The notes: generated from the letters alone by a model not told the origin. Positions 1-7,521 are shown, counted from the stretch's first letter. The stretch is DNA of 11,753 bases from Hydrogenothermaceae bacterium (GCA_015490675.1 WFXI01000315.1:1-11753), one strand, 5' to 3'. Numbers and translations: made by a program.

Positions 1-234
1 GTAAGAAATCTATCTATAGACTTTATCAAAATTGGAAGTGATTTTATAAAAAACATCCCTAAAGACGATAAATACAAAGCTTTTGTTGAAAGTATAGTTA
101 TTTTATCTAAAAGATTAGGAATAAAAACAATAGGTGAAGGCATAGAAAACGGAAAAATATTAAAGCTTGTAAGAGAACTAGAAATAGACTATGGGCAAGG
201 TTTTTACTTAGGAAAGCCAAAAAAAGAAATTTAG
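1..234 (+). CDS. EAL-domain protein, C-terminal end (partial)
   Basis: The open frame runs from base 1 to the TAG at 232-234 and gives the last 77 residues of a protein whose start lies outside the window. It matches the end of an EAL domain, the family that hydrolyses cyclic di-GMP to pGpG. Visible landmarks in order are DFIKIG (the strand with the active-site lysine), LGIKTIGEGIE (the acidic residue near the end of the domain) and YGQGFYLGKP (the conserved glutamine and the closing QGxxxGKP). In most active members the lysine strand reads K-I-D; here it is K-I-G. The lysine, glutamate and glutamine expected at the catalytic site are kept, so activity is possible but cannot be judged without the missing EAL and DDFG segments. 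The domain ends almost at the stop, so EAL is the C-terminal module. Any GGDEF, PAS or membrane part would be upstream. Confidence 0.85.
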   Translation, partial: VRNLSIDFIKIGSDFIKNIPKDDKYKAFVESIVILSKRLGIKTIGEGIENGKILKLVRELEIDYGQGFYLGKPKKEI

Positions 235-248
235 ATATACATTTAAAG

Positions 249-322
249 GGAGGGTGACGGGACTTGAACCCGCGACCCCGAGGGCCACAACCTCGTGCTC
301 TGCCAGCTGAGCTACACCCTCC
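249..322 (-). tRNA. tRNA-His (GTG anticodon)
   Basis: The reverse complement folds as a complete cloverleaf. The 7-bp acceptor is GAGGGTG/CACCCTC, the D stem is GCTC/GAGC, the anticodon stem is CGAGG/CCTCG with loop TTGTGGC (anticodon GTG), and the T arm contains GGTTCAAGTCCC. One extra pair precedes position 1: G at 322 opposite C at 249. This is the G-1:C73 pair that marks tRNA-His for histidyl-tRNA synthetase. CCA is not encoded, because the bases after C73 read CTT; it must be added by tRNA nucleotidyltransferase. The gene lies 14 bases after the EAL stop on the opposite strand and is divergent from hisC. No strong terminator follows it; the minus strand reaches only a T-rich run inside the end of the EAL gene. 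Confidence 0.97.
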
Positions 323-340
323 ACACTAAAAGGGTAAAAT

Positions 341-370
341 ATTATAACTTAAAATTTGCAAAATTTACAA
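341..370 (-). promoter_or_regulatory. Candidate promoter of tRNA-His
   Basis: On the minus strand TTGTAA (365-370) is followed after 18 bases by an exact TATAAT (341-346). Transcription would start near 334, about a dozen bases before the tRNA 5' end at 322. The -10 is perfect and the -35 matches 4 of 6. It lies where a tRNA promoter is expected and overlaps the AT-rich tandem repeat in front of hisC. Confidence 0.6.
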
Positions 371-377
371 AATTTTG
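351..377 (+). repeat. Three tandem 9-bp units before hisC
   Basis: The units AAAATTTGC, AAAATTTAC and AAAATTTTG lie head to tail and end at the first base of the hisC ribosome binding site (GGAGGG, 377-382). They also overlap the -35 of the divergent tRNA-His promoter. They could be a phased A-tract or a protein site shared by both genes, or only chance in AT-rich sequence. Their function is unknown. Confidence 0.45.
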
Positions 378-386
378 GAGGGAATA

Positions 387-1475
387 ATGGATTACCTTAA
401 GCATCTGGAAAATGTCCCTGTTTACAAACCAGGAAAACCGATAGATGAAATAAAAAGAGAATTAGGTCTAGATGAAGTTATTAAGCTTGCTTCTAACGAA
501 AATCCATTTGGTTGTTCTTTATTTGTAAAAAAAGCAATAGAAAGAGAAACTCTTAATATAAATAGATATCCAGATGGAGGGGCTTATTACTTAAGAAAAG
601 AACTAGCTAAATTTTTATCTGTAGATGAAGAAGAAATTATCTTTGGAAATGGTTCTAATGATGTTTTAGATATGATAGCAAGAGCTTTTTTAAAGGAAGG
701 AGACGAGGTTTTAATTTTTCAGTATTCTTTTATAGTTTACAAAATTGTTTCTTTAATTCAGGGAGCTACTGTTAAAGAAGTTCCCGTAGAAAAAGATTTT
801 TCTAGAAACTTAAATAAACTTTTGGAAAATATATCATCAAAAACAAAAATCATTTTTATAGATAATCCATGTAATCCAACAGGTGTTGCAAACCTGAAAG
901 AAGAATTTGATGAATTTATTATTAATCTTCCTGAGAATGTTTTATTAGTAATAGATGAGGCATATTTTGAGTATGCAAAACAACACGGAGTTCCAAATGG
1001 GATAAACTATGTAAAACCAATAAATCCTAAAATTCCAAAGAAAAATGTAATAATTACAAGAACATTTTCCAAGGCTTACGGACTTGCAGGTTTAAGAATT
1101 GGATATGGTATTGCAGATAAAGAAATTATAAAAATTTTAGAAAAGGTAAGACAGCCATTTAATACAAACCATTTAGCTCAAATTGGGGCAATTCAGGCTC
1201 TAAAAGACCAAAAATTTGTTGAATATAGTGTTTCTCAAAATGAAATAGGAAAAGAGTATTTGTATGAAGAGCTAGAAAAATTAAATATTCACTTTATCCC
1301 ATCCTTTGCAAACTTTGTTATGTTTAAATCTCCTGTTGAAAATTTATATGAAAAACTGCTTAAAAAAGGTATTGCTATTAGACCTGCATTTGGAGTTGAA
1401 GGGTATTTTAGAGTTTCTGTTGGAGCTATGGAAGAAAACAAAAAGTTTATTCAGGTATTGAAAAGTTTAATTTAG
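387..1475 (+). CDS. hisC: Histidinol-phosphate aminotransferase HisC
   Basis: This is a 362-residue fold-type I PLP aminotransferase that converts imidazole-acetol phosphate and glutamate to histidinol phosphate in histidine synthesis, in the cytoplasm. Landmarks are ASNENPFG (35-42), RYPDGGAYYLRKEL (60-73), FGNGSNDVLDMI (86-97), DNPCNPTG (159-166), VIDEAYFEY (188-196, with the Asp and Tyr that hold PLP), TRTFSKAYGLAGLRIGYG (224-241, K229 forms the Schiff base) and the substrate arginine in YFRVSVG (R342). Length fits the family. An in-frame TTG at 375 would add four residues, but GGAGGG (377-382) would then lie inside the coding sequence. The ATG at 387, 4 bases after it, is the better start. 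No other his gene is adjacent. HisC enzymes may also transaminate aromatic amino acids, which the sequence cannot exclude. I see no convincing hisC promoter; TCCACA-17-TATAAC (320-348) is only a weak candidate. Confidence 0.93.
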   Translation: MDYLKHLENVPVYKPGKPIDEIKRELGLDEVIKLASNENPFGCSLFVKKAIERETLNINRYPDGGAYYLRKELAKFLSVDEEEIIFGNGSNDVLDMIARAFLKEGDEVLIFQYSFIVYKIVSLIQGATVKEVPVEKDFSRNLNKLLENISSKTKIIFIDNPCNPTGVANLKEEFDEFIINLPENVLLVIDEAYFEYAKQHGVPNGINYVKPINPKIPKKNVIITRTFSKAYGLAGLRIGYGIADKEIIKILEKVRQPFNTNHLAQIGAIQALKDQKFVEYSVSQNEIGKEYLYEELEKLNIHFIPSFANFVMFKSPVENLYEKLLKKGIAIRPAFGVEGYFRVSVGAMEENKKFIQVLKSLI

Positions 1476-1504
1476 ATAATTTTATATAGTTACACTAATA
1501 TTTT

Positions 1505-1533
1505 TTGACAATTTTGATTTAGAGGACTATAAT
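1505..1533 (+). promoter_or_regulatory. Exact-consensus sigma70 promoter of the DUF505-like gene
   Basis: TTGACA at 1505-1510 is followed by a 17-base spacer and TATAAT at 1528-1533, an exact match to both hexamers at the ideal distance. Transcription should begin near 1540, leaving a leader of about 35 bases. The ribosome binding site GGAGG is at 1562-1566, 9 bases before the ATG at 1576. This is the strongest promoter in the window and suggests high, largely constitutive expression. Confidence 0.9.
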
Positions 1534-1575
1534 GTTATATTAGAAAAGAAAAAAACAAAATGGAGGTATATCTGA

Positions 1576-3528
1576 ATGATTATCAGAAAAGAGCACGCAT
1601 TAGCACTACTTAATGCAAAATCTCAAGAGGAAAAGGGTCTTGCTTGTCAAATAGCAGTAAAAGCAGAAGAAGAACCTTATGTAGAACTTGAACTTCAAAA
1701 CCTATTAGAACAAGGCTCTAGTCCTATTGAGTATGTTTTAACTTACTGGGGTAGAAATTTAGTTTATTTACTTGAAGAAATGATTAACAAAGGTCTAATT
1801 AAACATCCTTCTGAATGGGATGATAAGTTTAGATGGATTGGTTCAGAAGTTATTGCAATGATAGAAAGCTCTATAAGAAGTGGTGGTTTAACAGGAGAAG
1901 AAATTTTTGAAGCTTTAAAAGAAAGAGGTTTAGCTCAAGAAACTCACGAGGAGAAAAAAGGTTGGTTTAAAGAAATAAATGAATACGCAAAATCTATTTA
2001 TGAAATCTATCAAAATGCAAAACCAAGACTAGAGATATCAAAAGACCTTGCCAACTACATTGCATCTATGCCAACTGGACCTGCTGAAACAAGTATGTTA
2101 CCTGAACACGGAAGATTTCCATTACTTTTAGAAAGTATGAGATTAATTTCATTTTCAGTTCCAAATTCTGATGTTTATACATTATCAGGTCTTGGACAGG
2201 CTGTTCAAAAGGTGTGTCAAACATTAGCACCTGCTTTTGAAACTGTAATAAATGAAGATTATATGTATTCATTAGTAAAAGTTTTAGATAGTGGTATAGA
2301 AGCCTTATCTGACCAAGAAAGAGAAGTTCTTGAAGCTTTAGCATTTATAAATGATAAAGGTGAGCTCTTACCAGCAGGAGAAGCTTTACTTGAAGTTTTC
2401 CATCTCTGGAGTGAAAAAGTTTATAGACCTGTTAAAACATTTAACCTAGAAACATTAGATGAGGAATTATTAATTGGTATAGAAAAAGTTTGGGAGAAAA
2501 ACAAAGAAAATCCTGAAATTGTTCCAACTGCGGAAGAAATTGTCCATTTCTTACTTGAAAAACCTCTAAAAGAGTATAAGCACTTAAGAGACTGGTATGG
2601 AAGAATGATTAATCAGGCTATGGGTTATCAGAAAAAAGAGGAGCTTAAGAAAAAATGGGCAGAAGTTAAAAACTTAGAAGAACTATTTAAACACTTCTGG
2701 GAAAAAGGAAACCAGTGGTATGAAAGACTGTTTGATACAGTAAAAGAAAGTTTATACTCTTTAGAAGCATTTAACCTTATTAAATCTGAAATTGACGAAA
2801 AAACAGGAAAAGTTGTTTATAACTTTACAGAGTTTGGTAAGAAAGTTTTAAAAGACATTAAAGAGAAAGGCATTAGAGAAATTAAAGCAGATGCTGTTAA
2901 AGCAATTTCCATCACAAAAACTCAATTTGGTGCACCAAACTACAAATGGTATGAAGAAGCTGTTAATGAACATTTAGTAGGTGGAGGTTTCCCAACGAAA
3001 TCTGGAAAACTTTATGAAGAGCTTGCTTACAATATCTACAGACTTCCACACTTAACTAGATTTGAACTTATGGTTCTACATAAAATACCTGAATATGGAA
3101 TGTTTTTAGATGAGTTATTTAAAGAGTTTGATGAAACATTAAAAGAGGAAGTTCAATATGCAATAAATAAACTTGAAGCAAGATACATACTTGATGTATT
3201 ACCAAATGGTGGACTTGTTCTAACAGACGCAGGAAAATTACTTAAAAAGGCTTTATCAGGTGTTCCAGAAGGAATTGCAAATCCTATAAATCCTGTTATT
3301 GTTAGAATACTTCAGGCTATCAAGCAAGTTGGAAACCTTTATGTAAAAGAAAGAAAAGTTAGAATTTTACCTAAAAACTGGGAAGAAGCTATAAAAATAT
3401 CAGGATTAGACAAAGAAACATTTGAAAAAGAAATAGCTGTTGCTAGAATAGCTGGTTATATAGGAAAAACTTCGCTTCACGAGTCTGCTCTTGAGATTTT
3501 AGAAGCAGTTGAATTAATGAACCAGTAA
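1576..3528 (+). CDS. DUF505-like protein, 650 residues, function unknown
   Basis: I recognise this as resembling the DUF505 family of thermophilic bacteria and archaea, which has no established function; this is from recall of length, composition and taxonomic setting. It is a soluble, strongly charged, largely helical protein rich in Lys and Glu, with no signal peptide or membrane segment. Several stretches look like winged-helix modules: a helix, a hydrophobic turn, then a strand ending in a T-x-x-G-like motif and another helix. Such ends are seen at VLTYWGRNLVYLL (55-67), YTLSGLGQAV (201-210), ELLPAGEALLEVF (263-275), NFTEFGKKVLKDI (416-428) and VLTDAGKLLKKAL (548-560). The last, after LTRFELMVLHKI (493-504), is the clearest. 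The pattern suggests a multi-winged-helix DNA- or RNA-associated or scaffold protein, but no catalytic motif is visible. It has its own consensus promoter and its own terminator, so it is a single-gene unit. Confidence 0.7.
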   Translation: MIIRKEHALALLNAKSQEEKGLACQIAVKAEEEPYVELELQNLLEQGSSPIEYVLTYWGRNLVYLLEEMINKGLIKHPSEWDDKFRWIGSEVIAMIESSIRSGGLTGEEIFEALKERGLAQETHEEKKGWFKEINEYAKSIYEIYQNAKPRLEISKDLANYIASMPTGPAETSMLPEHGRFPLLLESMRLISFSVPNSDVYTLSGLGQAVQKVCQTLAPAFETVINEDYMYSLVKVLDSGIEALSDQEREVLEALAFINDKGELLPAGEALLEVFHLWSEKVYRPVKTFNLETLDEELLIGIEKVWEKNKENPEIVPTAEEIVHFLLEKPLKEYKHLRDWYGRMINQAMGYQKKEELKKKWAEVKNLEELFKHFWEKGNQWYERLFDTVKESLYSLEAFNLIKSEIDEKTGKVVYNFTEFGKKVLKDIKEKGIREIKADAVKAISITKTQFGAPNYKWYEEAVNEHLVGGGFPTKSGKLYEELAYNIYRLPHLTRFELMVLHKIPEYGMFLDELFKEFDETLKEEVQYAINKLEARYILDVLPNGGLVLTDAGKLLKKALSGVPEGIANPINPVIVRILQAIKQVGNLYVKERKVRILPKNWEEAIKISGLDKETFEKEIAVARIAGYIGKTSLHESALEILEAVELMNQ

Positions 3529-3539
3529 TTTATTTATAC

Positions 3540-3570
3540 TCCCCTCTTTATGAGGGGATTTTTATTTTTT
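3540..3570 (+). terminator. Intrinsic terminator of the DUF505-like gene
   Basis: TCCCCTC (3540-3546) pairs perfectly with GAGGGGA (3552-3558) around a five-base loop, followed by a T-rich run (TTTTTATTTTTTT, 3559-3571). The hairpin begins 12 bases after the TAA. The T run overlaps the stop codon and last codons of the convergent NtrC-type gene. Read from the other strand, the hairpin is followed by a mixed A/T sequence and no T run, so it should act mainly on plus-strand transcripts. Confidence 0.88.
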
Positions 3571-4959
3571 TCTAAATTCTTCTGGATTAACACCAAATTT
3601 TTTAAGAAGTTTTTGTAAAGACTGCCTTTCTATCTCAGCAAGTTTAGCAGCGTGGGTAATATTTCCTTTTGTAATTGTTAAAAGCATCCTTAAGTATTTT
3701 TCCATAAATTTTCTTTCATTTGTTTTTTTAGCTTCATTGTAAGCGAATGTAAAATCTGTTTTAGGATTTGAAATAATGTAATCAGGTAAATCTTCTATCT
3801 GTATGTACTCATTTGCAAAAATACAGGCACTATTTACAACAGCTTCAAGCTCTCTAACATTTCCTGGCCAGTCATAATTTATTAGCATCTCTAAAGCTTC
3901 TGGAACAATTCCCTTTACTATTTTTGTTTCTGCATTTTCCTTGTTAAATTTCTCTATAAAATGGTAAACAAGGGCAGGTATATCGTCCTTTCTTTCTTTT
4001 AGTGGTGGAATGTGTATTTTTATACTTGAAATTCTGAAAAATAAATCCTGTCTAAATTTTCCTTCTTTTACTAACTGTTCCAAATCCCTATTTGTTGCAG
4101 AAATAATCCTAACATTTATAGGTCTTTCTATAGCTTCTCCTATTCTTCTAATCTTTTTTTCCTGTAAAAACCTTAGAAATTTACTTTGTATATCTAATGG
4201 CATTTCACCAATTTCATCTAGAAATAAAGTTCCTCCATCTGCTTCTTCTATAACTCCTTTTTTATCTTTGTCTGCTCCTGTAAATGAGCCTTTTTTGTAT
4301 CCAAAAAACTCTGCTTCCATTATTTCTGGTGAAATGCTAGCACAATTTATGGCAATAAATGGTTTATCTTTTCTAGGGCTTAGGTTATGAATAGCTTTGG
4401 CAAAAAGTTCTTTCCCTGTTCCACTTTCTCCTGTAATTAAAACAGGATAATCAAAAAGTGCAACTTTTTTGAGCCTTTCTAATAGATTTTTCATAGATTG
4501 ATTTACAGTAATTATATTTAAGGACTTACTTTCTTCTAACTGTTTTAGCTTTTCTTTCAGTTGTTTATTTTCTTTCTTTAATCTTGTTTTTTCTATAGCT
4601 TCTTCTATAAGTTTCATCACCTTTGGTTCATCTAGTCTAACAGGCTTTGGTAAATAATGAAATGCTCCATGTTTCATACAGGATACTGCATCATCTATGT
4701 TGGCATAAGCTGTCATTAATATTACGCTTATGTAATCTTTTGTTTGTTGGACTTTTTCTAATAGTTCTTTTCCACTGATATTATGCATTACAACATCTGT
4801 TAATATGAGGTCAAAATCTTCTTTTTCTAGAATTTTTAAAGCCTCAGCTCCATTTTTTGCAAGGGTTACTTCAAAACCTTCATCTTGCAGAGAGCCACCA
4901 AGTAACTCTAAAAGCTCTTCATTATCATCAACAAGTAGTATCTTACCTTTACTCTCCAT
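3562..4959 (-). CDS. NtrC-family sigma54-dependent response regulator
   Basis: This 465-residue protein has the full NtrC layout. The receiver domain (about 5-122) has DD at 11-12, phospho-acceptor D55 in LILTD, T83 and K105 in LPKP. A charged linker helix (124-145) follows. The AAA+ sigma54-interaction domain (about 150-390) has Walker A GESGTGKE (177-184), GSFTGA (224-229), Walker B TLFLDE (244-249), ISATNRD (286-292), arginine-finger candidates R303 and R309, and WPGNVRELE (364-372). A Fis-type helix-turn-helix (about 432-457) closes it. It should activate sigma54 promoters when phosphorylated. The sigma54-contact loop is GSFTGA instead of the usual GAFTGA, a mild substitution. It lies 10 bases after the histidine kinase stop, with AGAGGA just before the ATG, so the kinase is the obvious partner. 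The pair resembles flagellar FlgS/FlgR and many other NtrC-type pairs; the target genes cannot be read from the sequence. Confidence 0.95.
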   Translation of the reverse strand: MESKGKILLVDDNEELLELLGGSLQDEGFEVTLAKNGAEALKILEKEDFDLILTDVVMHNISGKELLEKVQQTKDYISVILMTAYANIDDAVSCMKHGAFHYLPKPVRLDEPKVMKLIEEAIEKTRLKKENKQLKEKLKQLEESKSLNIITVNQSMKNLLERLKKVALFDYPVLITGESGTGKELFAKAIHNLSPRKDKPFIAINCASISPEIMEAEFFGYKKGSFTGADKDKKGVIEEADGGTLFLDEIGEMPLDIQSKFLRFLQEKKIRRIGEAIERPINVRIISATNRDLEQLVKEGKFRQDLFFRISSIKIHIPPLKERKDDIPALVYHFIEKFNKENAETKIVKGIVPEALEMLINYDWPGNVRELEAVVNSACIFANEYIQIEDLPDYIISNPKTDFTFAYNEAKKTNERKFMEKYLRMLLTITKGNITHAAKLAEIERQSLQKLLKKFGVNPEEFRKK

Positions 4960-4969
4960 CTTCCTCTTT

Positions 4970-7006
4970 CTATGGTTTTTCTTTTGCTAAAGGTAATTTT
5001 ACTATAAAGGTTGTTCCTTCTCCTTTTTCACTAACAACTTCTATTATTCCCCTGTGGTCTTCTAAAATTCTTTTAACAACAGCAAGCCCAAGCCCTGTTC
5101 CCCTTTCTTTTGTTGTATAAAATGGGTCAAATATTTTCTTTAAATTCTCTTTGGATATTCCAATGCCTGTATCTTTTATAATTACCTTTGCAAAATCTCC
5201 TTCCTTTTCAAGGGAAATTTCAACTTTTCCTTTTCCTTCTATTGCTTCAAAGGCATTAATTATTAAGTTAATAAAAACCTGTTGTAAAGCTGTTTTATCT
5301 CCTTCTACGAATAAATCCTGCTCTATATTTGGCATTATATCTATATTTTCTATCTTTAACTTGCTGTCTTTCGAGTGAAAAGCGATTTCTAAAGCTTCTT
5401 CCAATATCTCTTTTAAATTTGTGTATTCAATTTGCCAATAAGATGGTTTAGCATAATTTAGCAACCTATTTATTATTTTTTCTGCTTGCTGGGTTTGTTG
5501 TTTTATTTTTTCTAAAAATTGCATAACCTCTTTATTGTCTTGAACTCTCTTTTTAATTCTAAATACTGCACTTTCTATAACTGCAAGTGGTGTTTTTATA
5601 TCGTGGGATAATCCTGCTGCCATTTTACCAATTACTGCAAGTTTTTCTGTTTCTATAATCTGATTTTCTAAATGTTCTTTTTCTGTTATGTCTTCAATTA
5701 GTATTATTATTTTTGGTGTTTCTAGTTCTTCAACTACAAGTGGTAAAGTTTTTATTCTAAAAGTTTTTCCCTTTTGATACAGTGAAGCAAGTTCTGTTTC
5801 AAAAGGTTTTAAAGTTTCTTTTACTTTTATTAAATCTTTTGTAAGATGGGTCACTTCAGGAAAGATTTCAACTAAATTTGTAGCATTATTATTGTATGAG
5901 GACATCTGTTTGAAAGCTTTATTTACCATTTCTATGTTTAAGTTTTCATCAACAACAGCAATACCTATATCTAGGTTTTCAAAGATTTTATAGGTTAACT
6001 CCTGTAGTTTTATTAACTCTTCAAAGTGAGCTATATTTGCTACTGCTATTGCAACAGAGTTTGTGTATGTTGATAGATATTCAACCTCTTTTGAAGGAAG
6101 TCCGTCTTTTTTGTAAACAGCCAAAAACCCAAGTTTCTCTTTTCCAACCTGTAAAGGAATTACTAAAAATCTTTCATCATCGTTTATATATGCTTTGTTA
6201 TATTCTTTCCATTTACCTGTTTTTATATCTTCTTCAAATTTTTTAAAATTTGGAAAGTATCCTTCTTTTTTAAAGATTTTTTTATTGTCTATATAAACAA
6301 CAACTCCTGTATATCCAATATTTAAAAGACTATCTAATATCCTTTCAGCCATTAAGTTTAAATCTGTTGTTGAGACTGTATAATTACTAATCCTAAATAT
6401 TGCTTTTAATTTTTTTGTAGTTATTTCAAGATGACTTTCTGCCTGGGATAATTTATTTTGAACTTCGCTTTGTAAGGCTCTCTCTATAAGTTTTTTATAA
6501 TTTAATTTATCTTTTTCTGTTTTTATTAAAAATCTTCTAACAATAAGGTTTAACATAAAAAATGAAAACATAGATGCTGACAGTGGTAAATATTCAGGTG
6601 CGAAAAAACTTACTATTAAGTTTAAGATAATTACAACTATCCAAAAGACAAAATCACTTGTTCTTTTATAAGGTCGAATTGTTAATGTAAGTAAAGCTAT
6701 AGGAATAAAAAATTCAATATTTACTTTATTTTCTGCATATAGATATAAAACAAACAAAGACAAATACCATACTAAAGCTAAAATTTTCACCTGTGAAGAC
6801 AAATTTCTCAAAAAATAAAAATGTAAAAATACAAAATATAAAAAAAGAAAAACTTCAGATATTTGATGTTCATTTATAGATAGAAAACCTAAAGAAAAGA
6901 ATAAAAATAAAACTGGTAAAAACAGATATTTATTATTTTTCCCAAAAAAAAGCCTTTCTAGAAAAAAATAAACCAGCCACGGTAATAAGACTGTGTAGTA
7001 GAGCAT
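4970..7006 (-). CDS. Membrane sensor histidine kinase (TM-GAF-PAS-HisKA-HATPase)
   Basis: This 678-residue kinase begins with about seven hydrophobic segments (roughly 2-22, 27-43, 50-67, 73-91, 97-110, 117-136, 139-158). A helical, coiled-coil-like stretch (165-205), a GAF-like domain (about 205-325) and a PAS-like domain (about 340-445, with IGIAVVDENLNIEMVNKAF) follow. The kinase core has the HisKA motif MAAGLSHDIKTPL with H468, the N box INLIINAFEA (N584), DTGIGIS (612-618), FDPFYTTK (626-633) and GTGLGLAVVKRI (636-647), so it looks catalytically intact. The membrane part has short loops and no large periplasmic sensor domain, so the signal may come from within the membrane or through GAF/PAS. 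The ATG overlaps the previous stop as TAATG, with GAGG ten bases upstream. The layout also resembles the PrsK kinases of PEP-CTERM systems, but no such context is present here. Confidence 0.93.
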   Translation of the reverse strand: MLYYTVLLPWLVYFFLERLFFGKNNKYLFLPVLFLFFSLGFLSINEHQISEVFLFLYFVFLHFYFLRNLSSQVKILALVWYLSLFVLYLYAENKVNIEFFIPIALLTLTIRPYKRTSDFVFWIVVIILNLIVSFFAPEYLPLSASMFSFFMLNLIVRRFLIKTEKDKLNYKKLIERALQSEVQNKLSQAESHLEITTKKLKAIFRISNYTVSTTDLNLMAERILDSLLNIGYTGVVVYIDNKKIFKKEGYFPNFKKFEEDIKTGKWKEYNKAYINDDERFLVIPLQVGKEKLGFLAVYKKDGLPSKEVEYLSTYTNSVAIAVANIAHFEELIKLQELTYKIFENLDIGIAVVDENLNIEMVNKAFKQMSSYNNNATNLVEIFPEVTHLTKDLIKVKETLKPFETELASLYQKGKTFRIKTLPLVVEELETPKIIILIEDITEKEHLENQIIETEKLAVIGKMAAGLSHDIKTPLAVIESAVFRIKKRVQDNKEVMQFLEKIKQQTQQAEKIINRLLNYAKPSYWQIEYTNLKEILEEALEIAFHSKDSKLKIENIDIMPNIEQDLFVEGDKTALQQVFINLIINAFEAIEGKGKVEISLEKEGDFAKVIIKDTGIGISKENLKKIFDPFYTTKERGTGLGLAVVKRILEDHRGIIEVVSEKGEGTTFIVKLPLAKEKP

Positions 7007-7521
7007 TATTCTAAAACCTCTACAATTTTGAGAATAGGTTTTCCTTCTTTGTTTTGGAGTATGCCGTATGCAACTAGTTTACCGTTTTGTAAAATCTCCA
7101 CTTTGTTTTCTTCTATAAAAATCTCTGATTCGCTACCTATTTCTTTTATCTTTGAGGCTGAGATTTTCTTTTTAAAAATTCTCAATGAATATTTTTTTGA
7201 TATTTTATTTTCTGCAGGTTTATCTAGGATTATAATATCAAGTGGTTCATCTATATCTACACATACGCTATTTGTTATATTAACTTCTTCTACTATATCT
7301 TGACTTTCAGGTTGCTTTTTAAAGATTTCATAATACAGTTTTTCTCCCCACTTTGTATCATTTTTTAAATACATTTCTTTAACAAAAAATTTAGCCTTGA
7401 TATAAAGTTCATCCCCAAGTTTGTAATATTGCTTTGATAAATTTAACTCCTTGCAAGGATAGATTTTTGCATTTTCAAATCTATTTTTTATAGCTTCAGC
7501 TAGGTTTCCTATTTTTGTCAA
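7006..7521 (-). CDS. FliN-like protein with C-terminal SpoA domain
   Basis: The 171-residue product ends in a segment (about 110-170) like the SpoA domain of FliN, FliM and type III secretion C-ring proteins. KIKEIGSESEIFIEENKVEI is followed by NGKLVAYG (146-153) and a closing ILKIVEVL strand. FliN reads NGKLIAxGEV followed by a VRVTEI-like strand at the same place. The first 110 residues are not recognised and carry no signal peptide. FliN-type proteins form the base of the cytoplasmic rotor ring and assemble with FliM. The start is TTG at 7521, overlapping the FliM-like stop as TTGA; AAGG lies 7 bases before the TTG, and no better ATG exists nearby. Its stop overlaps the kinase start. Alternative: a SpoA-domain protein of a non-flagellar system, since no other flagellar or secretion gene is in view. 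Confidence 0.7.
   Translation of the reverse strand: MTKIGNLAEAIKNRFENAKIYPCKELNLSKQYYKLGDELYIKAKFFVKEMYLKNDTKWGEKLYYEIFKKQPESQDIVEEVNITNSVCVDIDEPLDIIILDKPAENKISKKYSLRIFKKKISASKIKEIGSESEIFIEENKVEILQNGKLVAYGILQNKEGKPILKIVEVLE

Noticed and set aside
205..248. Intrinsic terminator for tRNA-His
   Set aside because: The minus strand shows a T-rich run but no stable hairpin before it.
375..386. TTG at 375 as the hisC start
   Set aside because: The ribosome binding site GGAGGG (377-382) would be inside the coding region, while the ATG at 387 is well placed after it.
1476..1504. Terminator after hisC
   Set aside because: No inverted repeat is visible in this short AT-rich gap before the DUF505 promoter.
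2066..2344. Minus-strand open frame inside the DUF505-like gene
   Set aside because: It lies wholly within a well-supported gene, has low-complexity Leu-rich content and no ribosome binding site or family match.
3540..3558. The 3540-3558 hairpin as a two-way terminator also ending the NtrC-type operon
   Set aside because: On the minus strand the stem is followed by GTATAAATAAATTA, which lacks a T run, so only the plus-strand role is supported.
4010..4390. Plus-strand open frame opposite the NtrC-type gene
   Set aside because: It is the shadow of the AAA+ domain; its Ser- and Phe-rich translation matches nothing.
4805..5378. Three overlapping plus-strand open frames opposite the kinase and regulator
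   Set aside because: They mirror conserved receiver and HATPase coding sequence and are rich in Ser, Leu and Phe, as antisense frames of AT-rich genes usually are.
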